Origin: Physocladia obscura
Lineage: Eukaryota > Chytridiomycota > Chytridiomycetes > Chytridiales > Chytriomycetaceae
Length of the DNA stretch: 16,583 bases
NCBI GenBank assembly: GCA_027596945.1
Contig: JADGJH010000399.1
Location: 1-16,583, forward strand
Direction: 5' to 3'
Under the pieces are notes generated by a model, which saw nothing but the letters and a program-made list of their open reading frames with translations, ran no database searches and was not told where the DNA came from. The position numbers were made by a program, and so were the translations under genes. Positions 9,407-16,583 of the stretch are shown piece by piece. How positions within the stretch are numbered: the stretch's first letter is position 1; the number at the start of each line of letters is the position of its first letter.

Positions 9407-12400
9407 ATGAGTTTTCCAATCAGCGACACAGTTCCCAAAGAGGTTTGTTGAGTTCGGGTTTAGAAAAGATACACGAGGAATACTAATTATAATTGATCTA
9501 ATTTTTAATTTAATTCGTTGGGTTGCAGGAGACACAAGCTGCTTCGTTTATTGAACACTTTGCGACATTTGATGGGCGTGGAACCGTGATTGCGATCCTG
9601 GATACTGGTGTGTGCCCAGGCGCAGTAGGACTTTCGGTCACAACAACGGGACAGCCGAAGTTAATCGAGCTGATCGACTGCACTGGGTGAGAGCACATTT
9701 CAAATCCCATTAGTACGTTATTATAACGGCAAAACGTAGATCAGGGGATGTGGAAATGCACACGGAGGTTGAAGCTGAAGTAGATACAGTAACGGGAACA
9801 CGTACGCTGACCGGACTGACCGGGAGGCGCCTGACACTTCCAGCCACTTGGCCAATTCCTCCGAGTAACAAATACAGAATTGGATGGAAGGATTCATCTC
9901 CACTGTTCCCCACCGATCTTGTGCGCGCGCAGGCTAACAAGCGCCGCCTTCGCTTTGATAAGGAACATCACAAACTGCTTTCGAGCGCGACACTAAGTAT
10001 TCCACCTGCAATTGTCAGCACACCTTCTTCGACAAGCTCTGACGCCGCTGACACTGTTGACGCACTGAAAGATCTTGCTGCAAATTGGTCTGATCCGGGC
10101 GTAGTGTGGGACGTCGTGGCATTGCACGATGGGGTTAAATGGAGGGCTGCGATTGATATCAACGAATCTGGAGATTTCGAAGGCGCAAAGCTTCTGGCAA
10201 CATATTCAGATGAGCTTGAATATCACTCATTTGGTGACGATACGCGTCTTAACTACTCGCTGAACTTCTACGATGACGGCAATCTGTTATCCATTGTCAC
10301 ACTTTCGGGCACCCATGGCACCCATGTTGCTGCAATCGCCGCCGCCAACCATCCAACTGATCCACGCCAAAACGGTGTTGCTCCCGGAGCTCAAATTATT
10401 TCGCTGAAAATCGGGGATGGTCGTTTGGGCTCGCAGGAAACTCCGCAATCGCTTGTCCGCGCTGGAATTGAATTGGCCAGATTAAAACCGGACGTTGCAA
10501 ATATTTCCTACGGTGAACCAGGTACTATATTTCGTTTCTATTAAATTTTTTTACAACCTAACTCCACTTTTTACTCAGGCGCCACTTATAATTTCGGAAA
10601 ATGCATTGAAATCTTTCAAGAAGAGGCTGTGAGAAAAGCGGGTGTGATTATTGTTTCAGCTGCTGGAAATGCCGGCCCTGTGTTGTCGTCTATTGGGCAC
10701 CCATCAGGAAATTCTGGAATTTTGACAGTTGGTGCATATTTAACTGAGAAAATGCCAGGTGCTCTTTATGCACTTCTTGATGATGTGCCAGAGAGGCCAT
10801 TCTCTTTCACTAGTGTCGGCCCAACTCTTGATGGAGCTGTTGGTGTCGATGTATTTGCTCCAGGGGCTGCAATCACTAGCGTCCCAGAATACACCAAACA
10901 CAGTGTCCAACTATATAACGGAACTTCTATGGCATGTCCAAATGCGGCGGGCAGTGTTTCTCTTCTTGTGTCTGGCTTGAAACAATCGCAAATACGATAT
11001 AATCCTTACAGAGTCCATGCAGCGATTCGCAACACTGCCAAACAATTCGGCGATCCATTTAAAATCGGGTTTTTACAAGTTGAAGCTGCTTGGACCCACC
11101 TTGCAATTCCTAGTCTTCGCCACAATTTGGATGTTCTCTACGATGTGAAAGTCGGCGGTATCAACCACGGCCGTGGCTTGTACTTGCGTAGCGAAAGCGA
11201 AACTAGTACTGAACAAAGACAGTCTGTCAAAATCACTCCTTTGTTCACGAATCCAGATGACGCGGAAACCACTGTACAAATGCTGGAATTCGAAGCCCAA
11301 GTTTCTTTGGAATGCACTGTTCCGTGGATCAAAGCCCCTGAATTCGTGTTAATTGCGAGTGTAGGACGTGAATTCTTATTTAACGTTGATCCAACGGGAC
11401 TGGCACCTGGATTACATGTTGGGGATATTTTAGGCTATGACACGAATCAAAAGAATATTGGACCGCTATTTCGGGTACCTGTAACTGTTTGCAAGACTGA
11501 CTTGGCCGCTGATTCTGCATTGAGACGCTTCGGTGATTTAGAGTTCAATTCAGGCGAGATTGTTCGAAAATACGTTGCTGTTCCAGATGGAGCAAATTTT
11601 GCAAGTTTCGTTAAATTTTCTTCATCCTGAATTTACTTAATATGTATTTGTCTTTTTCTTTTTTTTTTTTTTTTTTTTGCCAAAACCCCTAAAGTTAAGC
11701 ACAAAGAAACCCGTTTGAAATTCAAATTTTTGGCTAACGTTTGAGCAAATTCATGCCCAAACACCATACACAACAATGGAAAACTCATGGGTGATACAAC
11801 TCTCATCAACTACATCAGGAGTTGAAACTGACGAATTCAAATGGACAAAGACATTCCCAGTCACCCCAAACTTTACTGGTGAGCTTGTAATGTGTCAATA
11901 TTGCACGTCGTTGGGCAAAACTATCGTCTCCGTAGAACTTGAATTTCACGGTCTCCAAGTATCAGCTGGATCTGATGTTGAAGGAAGTCTGGGCACAAGA
12001 GCCAGTGGGGACCTGATTTTCCTGAATTCTGGTAACGCGGCGCTTGCGCACTGCGATATCCACTCGCGTTTGCGCAGAGAGTCCATTTCGGTTATAGCCG
12101 CCTCTTTGGACAAAGTTCAAAAATCGTTGAGACCGATTGAAGCTGGAACAGTTTCACCACTCAAATCGCGGGATGTTTTACCGGATGGACGACAGCTGTA
12201 TGAGCTTGTTTTGAACTATTCACTTAAAGTTTCAGAGGAAGGGAATGTTTTGCCATTTTATCCACGAACGGGAGGCACTTTTTATGGTATGTGTGTGTGT
12301 GTGTGTGTGTGTGTATGTTGTATTTGTGGTGTAGTACGCTTGTCGTTGAATTAAAATTTTTTTTTATGTAACAGACAACTTTTTTGAAAGCGTTTGGATT

Positions 12401-13612
12401 TTTGTATTCGATTCCCAAAAAGCATTAAAAAGTTTCCACGATGCCAAGATCAGACCAATCTCGCTTAAAGAAGGTACTTATACCATTAAAATGCAAATTG
12501 TGTCGTGCAATGTCCAAATTCTTGACAAACTCAAAAACACACCTATCCTTGTCAACTTTGACGTGAAATCCGTGACATTGACATCATATAAGACTCTCGG
12601 TGGGTTGATCAGCGATACTGACAAATTTTCTGCCACCACGCTCTTGAAAGGAGAATCAACACCATTTTGGCTATCGGGTGTCGAAGGATCTGCTTTACCA
12701 AAATTTGCTGCCCCTGGAGATCTGCTTCTTGGTAGTTTGAAAGTTACTGATGCTTTGACTGTACATAAAGTCGCGTATTTGGTTCCCAGCGAAAGCGCGA
12801 AAGAAAAAGAAAAACCAGTATCATCAAGTATTCCAGAAACAGCAGCACCATCTGCCGATGCACAGTCTGCCGCTGCTTCTGGGAAAGACGAGCTGGCAGA
12901 TGCGATTCGTGACCTGCAAATCACACATCTGAAAAAACTTTCTGATAGCCCAAGTAAGCGTGATGTACTCTTGACGAAATTGGAGATGGAGCATGGCAAG
13001 TTTTTGCCATATTTGGTGGCCAGGCTTGAAATTCATGGTGCTGATTTTGAAAAGAGCAAGATTGAGGAAGACGCAGCGCTAGTGGAAAAAGCAGCAGCAG
13101 CAATTCTAGAAGTCGCAGATCGCGATGCGGTCGCCATTTATCTGGGATTGAAGAACGATGCAGCATCAGGAAGCGAGGCTAGCAAAAAGAAAGCCAAAGA
13201 ATTTGATGTCCGAAAAGACGCCATTGTACTTGCACTTTTGTGGAACGCACGCGTTGCGAAACATCGACTTGCTGTTATTGGCTCAGAGACTGCTGAAGTG
13301 GCAAGTAAGGCTTTTGATGAATCGCTTGTTTCGTTGGCCCAATGGTTGGGAACGTCGGACGGAAAATACGTTTCGCTCTGGGTCTGGTGGCTCAAAAACA
13401 AAAATGAGAATGGAACCGCACTAAAAGCGATCGGCAAATATTTAGGAGATGGCAAGAATGTAGCCAGTGGAGACGTGGAAAAAACTAAAATTTGGGAAGA
13501 GCTTGTTGGATACAAGAAGGCGATTCTAGAAAAGTTGGGATGGAAGATTTGGGTCGATTATGAAGCGAAGTGGGCCTTCAAAAAGGCGCCGCCATCATAT
13601 GTTTTGTTTTGA
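9407..13612 (+). CDS. TPP2: Tripeptidyl peptidase II (S8 subtilisin family), with a frame break near 11742
   Basis: Giant cytosolic serine peptidase that removes tripeptides from N-termini of peptides released by the proteasome. Exons: 9407-9442, 9529-9686, 9740-10521, 10579-about 11609, about 11700-12286, 12375-13612; about 1,276 aa (human about 1,250). Start MSFPISDTVPKEETQAASF matches the family N-terminus. Catalytic residues: Asp37 in AILDTGVCPG, His257 in GTHGTHVAA, oxyanion Asn356 in SAAGNAGP, Ser442 in NGTSMACPNAAG. Other family blocks are NYSLNFYDDGNLLSIV, NGVAPGAQIISLKIGD, LKSRDVLPDGRQLYELVL, LADAIRDLQI and the C-terminal end PPSYVLF. Inside the C-terminal half, an in-frame TGA at 11628-11630 is explained by a 90-nt intron (11610-11699, or 11605-11694), but the following exon runs out at TGA 11742-11744 while the next homologous segment lies one base over. 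Either a one-base shift exists there or a longer intron (11610-11745) is used. The identity is certain; that stretch is not. Confidence 0.95.
11659..11678 (+). repeat. Poly-T tract (20 T) in the problematic TPP2 intron
   Basis: Twenty consecutive T within the inferred intron between TPP2 exons 4 and 5. It would serve as a pyrimidine tract, and it is also the kind of homopolymer where read or assembly length errors cluster. Confidence 0.8.
12290..12314 (+). repeat. (TG)12 microsatellite inside a TPP2 intron
   Basis: An uninterrupted TG dinucleotide run directly after the donor GTATG of the 88-nt intron 12287-12374. The intron ends AACAG and its removal restores FYDNFFESVW in frame, so the repeat is intronic. 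Confidence 0.9.
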
Positions 13613-13663
13613 GGAATTGAAATACGACTTGTTTTTGGTTTTTTCGGTGTGATTCAATTTTCC

Positions 13664-15513
13664 ATGAAATTGACTTCAAGGTCACATTCCCAATCATCAA
13701 CGCTATCGCCAGCAGCGAGAACCAGACGAGACGACAGTCGGAACTCGAGATCGCGAGCTCGATCAAACGGTGCTGGCTCAGGAAGTCCTGGACTGCGTTA
13801 GTGTGAATAGTTTTAATATACAAAAGTAATGTAGATGCAAACTACAACATAGGCTCAAGCTCGATGCATTCACCGCATCTCGCTTCCCAAGGACTATTCC
13901 TATCTGACGAAATTCCTGTTGCTGTTTATATCCCCATTCCAACTGTTCCTATCCCAATGATTCAAAGTTTCAAGTTTACTGCGCGTTTGGATCAGCCAAA
14001 CAATACCCAAACAGATTTCCCTCCTGGACACACCCTCAAAACAAACAATAATGACTATGGTGGTTCCATTCATTCACTGGCTCCGCCAATATTTGCCTCA
14101 GTGCCGTCTACGAATATAATGCCTGTGAATCAAAGTATTATTGGAAACAGAAGTGGCACAGTTTTGCAAACAAAACTTGCGCCGGAAATTGTCCAAGATC
14201 TTTTCTACATGATGGGTCTGAAAAACATGTTCAAATACCGAATAATCTGCCGTCGTATTAATGAATGCCTCACTGATCCCCATTTTGCTGCTTTTGTTGT
14301 CAAACGATGGGCTTTTGTCGAGCCATTTATTTATCAAGTTTGGTTTTCGTTACCGGTGACGTATAAACTTGCAGCTGCTGATGCATGGATTGCTGGTGAC
14401 CGAACTTGTTGTGATCTTATAAATACTAACCTGAAGGGCGAAATTCCAAGCGAAATTGGTGCGGCGCGAACAATAATAACGCTATCGTTGTCCGGCTCTT
14501 CATTGATTGGCACTATTCCTTCATCAATTGGAAACTTGACATACTTAACGAAGCTCACAATTAGTCAAAGTAGCCTGTCTGGAACAATTCCAGATGAAAT
14601 CGGAAATTTGAAATCCCTTGAAACCCTTGATTTGAGCAAAAATAAACTTGAAGGAATTCTTCCAACAAGCATTGGAAAATTAGTAAAATTAGAGGTTTTA
14701 AATCTTGGAAACAATCAAATCACTGGCCCTTTTTTGCCACAAATTTGTCTGCTTTTATCTCTGAAGAAGCTCCTTTTGAACAACAATTTAATTGAGGGCA
14801 ATCTACCAGATGAAGTTTTCCTTCCGTCATGTCTCTTTCCAACAAAAATTAGTATCCTTGCGAACCTTTCCAATATTGACCTAAGCAGTAATCAGTTGAC
14901 GGGCACTATACCCAATTTTTTGGTTTCGTTTCCAAAACTTGTATCATTGGATTTATCCAATAATAACTTTTCTGGCTCACTGCCAACAGAATATTCGCAA
15001 GCCAGTGTTTTGCAAACCCTCAATATTTCGTCAAATCAAATAAGTGGCGAAATTCCTGCGTCTTTAGAAAATCTTGCTTATTTAGTCGAATTGCGATTCA
15101 ACAACAATAAAATCACTGGGCCAATTCCTGAAGCAATTGCGCAGTCACGGTTGTTCACATTGAATCTGGGAAAAAATCTAATTTCTGGTACGATTCCACC
15201 CTCATTAGGTCAAGCAAAATGCCTCAAAACACTAAATCTCGCCAACAATCTGATATCTGGATTGATTCCTGATGAAATTGGAACAATTAATGGATTGCAA
15301 GTTATTGACTTATCTCACAACAATCTCAGCGGAAAATTTCCAACTCTATTAAGTGAACTGCCAGAAGTTAAAATCTTAAATTTGTCACACAATTCATTGA
15401 CAGGATCTGTTCCAGAAAATATTTTGGAAGAAGAAGGAGTCGGTGCTATGGTTGATATTTCTTTCAACCACTTTGATCACCAAATTTCTAACTTCGTCAA
15501 TACTCCAGTTTGA
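13664..15513 (+). CDS. F-box-like protein with about 14 plant-type leucine-rich repeats
   Basis: Probable substrate-recognition subunit of an SCF ubiquitin ligase (inference). The ATG at 13864 is inside a longer open frame; I place the start at 13664 with exon 1 13664-13796, a 56-nt intron 13797-13852 (GTTAGT...CATAG) and exon 2 13853-15513, phase 1, giving 597 aa. Exon 1 encodes a basic Ser/Arg-rich tail (SRSHSQSS, RNSRSRARS) that runs smoothly into SSSMHSPH. A disordered stretch to about residue 150 follows. Residues 150-197 (LAPEIVQDLF...FKYRIICRRINECLTDPHFAAFVVKRW) resemble an F-box. From about 230 to 580 there are 14-15 repeats of the form LxxLxLsxNxLsGxIPxxIG, as in plant LRR receptors; repeat 6 has an extra loop of about ten residues. 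No signal peptide, membrane segment or kinase is present, so it is not a receptor. Such F-box/IPxxL proteins are known as expanded families in some chytrids; the substrate is unknown. Confidence 0.88.
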
Positions 15514-15628
15514 GATGTGGTTTTCGTTGAGCACAAATTTAACAAGTAAAAAAATTGAATTTTTTTTTTTTGTTTCATGTGAATAATTTAAATCGATAAT
15601 AATAATTGCGCTCGATGGAACCGCTAAA

Positions 15629-16540
15629 TTATTTCTTGATTGCTCTAGCTGTTGATGAAACAGAACGAGACTTTGCCTCAGATTTTGGAAGGGCAGGCAA
15701 ATCTGTCAGTTTTGCAGATGCTGCTTTTGATCCGGTGCCAGCAATTGGTGGTAACTTCTCATTATCGCGATCAGCGCGTTTAGCTTGCTCAAATGTTGAA
15801 ATTGCTGAAAAAAGTTTAAATTTTCACATCAGTTTTTAATATTGCCGATACGTACCATTTTTAATGCCCTCAGCTCCGGCCGCAAGCGTTCCTGCTGGTA
15901 GCATTGTGGTTCCCATAAGTCCTTTCAGTTCCGAAATCTTTTCTTTCTCCTCTCTTATCAATCCAATAGATTATTTAGACTAACTGACTAGCAGAAAGAC
16001 AGAAAATTCACCTCAAAACTTTGAAGACAATTGCCATTCTGCCAATGGCCAGGATTTTATTTTTAACAACTTGTTTGCGAGCTTCGCTTTCTGTCACTGC
16101 AAGAAATATATATTTAAGAGCAGAAAAAAAGAAAAAGAAAAAGCTTACGCTCAATCTTTTCAGCAGTATCAAGCTCCTCTTTGCTGCAACTGTCAAGAAT
16201 ACCAATAAGCATATCTGTGACTAAATTATATATCAATTTTAATTCAGTATTTGATTTAGTAATTAAACTTTTCTCTCCAACGAAAGGTAACGACCAAGTG
16301 AATACGTCCATGAAATTTGGAAGCCAATAAGGGTGTGGACTACAATTGAATTGGCGAATGTTCATGACATTGTTTTCATATTTCAGCACAGCAGCTAAAG
16401 GTATTATTTTTAAAATTATTTAAAACCGATTCAATTGTAACATACCTTTGTTATTATACACGTCAAGGTAATTTGGAGCAGAAAATATCGTGATAACAGA
16501 TGGAAAACCAGTGGTGCGTGTCTTCCGGTACATTTTGTAA
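15629..16540 (-). CDS. CNA1: Calcineurin A catalytic subunit (PP2B), C-terminal part, cut by right edge
   Basis: Ca2+/calmodulin-activated Ser/Thr phosphatase catalytic subunit. Visible exons (minus): 16540-16446, 16394-16269, 16220-16149, 16096-16012, 15953-15856, 15804-15629; introns of 48-58 nt, all in phase; about 217 residues, with the upstream catalytic two-thirds outside the window. The first exon gives [13 protein letters not shown] and [13 protein letters not shown], the end of the phosphatase core; exon 2 gives [20 protein letters not shown] and [31 protein letters not shown] belongs to the regulatory-subunit (calcineurin B) binding helix region. [20 protein letters not shown] is the calmodulin-binding helix. 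[17 protein letters not shown] near the C-terminus matches the autoinhibitory segment (SFEEAK...ERMPP in animals), so the enzyme should be calmodulin-controlled. It is convergent with the LRR gene, 115 nt apart. The first acceptor (after CTCCAAG) abuts a long T run on the coding strand at the window end. Confidence 0.95.
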
Positions 16541-16562
16541 CTTGGAGTAAAAAAACAAAATC

Positions 16563-16583
16563 AAAAAAAAAAAAAAAAAAAAA
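16563..16583 (+). repeat. Poly-A tract at the right window edge
   Basis: Twenty-one consecutive A close the window; on the coding strand of calcineurin A this is a T run inside an intron just upstream of an acceptor. The window ends within it, so its full length is unknown, and it may mark a contig end (inference). Confidence 0.8.

Noticed and set aside
11776..12354. Separate gene starting at ATG 11776
   Set aside because: The open frame continues upstream to 11719, and the sequence on both sides matches TPP2 in order; the ORF end at 12354 is just read-through into the TG-repeat intron.
12478..12999. 173-aa ORF on the minus strand
   Set aside because: Antisense to a well-supported TPP2 exon; no recognisable domain, and composition explained by the sense codons.

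Overview
The window is a gene-dense, AT-rich stretch of nuclear DNA from an early-diverging fungus, most likely a chytrid (inference). The grounds are many short introns (47-90 nt) with GT...AG ends and CTAAC/CTGAC-like branch sites, small intergenic gaps, fungal-type calcineurin and drug-pump genes, and an F-box-like protein carrying plant-type IPxxL leucine-rich repeats. No rRNA, tRNA, CRISPR array or transposon was recognised.

Layout from left to right. (1) Positions 1-2041, minus strand: a B-type mitotic cyclin, 3 exons, cut by the left edge. (2) 2042-2439: its upstream region, with a perfect forkhead-type site. (3) 2440-6707, minus: gamma-tubulin complex component 2 (GCP2/Spc97/Alp4 family), about 10 exons. 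(4) 6708-7313: a divergent promoter region of about 600 nt. (5) 7314-9139, plus: a 14-TM major facilitator drug:H+ antiporter of the DHA2 type, 3 exons, 566 aa. (6) 9407-13612, plus: tripeptidyl peptidase II, a giant cytosolic subtilisin-family peptidase, about 6 exons, with one unresolved frame break near 11742. (7) 13664-15513, plus: the F-box-like/LRR protein, 2 exons, 597 aa. (8) 15629-16540 and beyond, minus: the C-terminal third of calcineurin A, cut by the right edge at a poly-A tract.

The genes are ordinary eukaryotic housekeeping and signalling genes, each with its own transcription unit. Cyclin B and GCP2 both act in mitosis and sit in tandem, but nothing in the sequence shows co-regulation. 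I do not see a novel multi-gene system. The points most worth a second look are the F-box/plant-type LRR protein with a missed 5' exon, the TPP2 frame break, the forkhead site ahead of the mitotic cyclin, the divergent cyclin hydrophobic patch, and introns whose 3' ends are poly-A rather than pyrimidine-rich.
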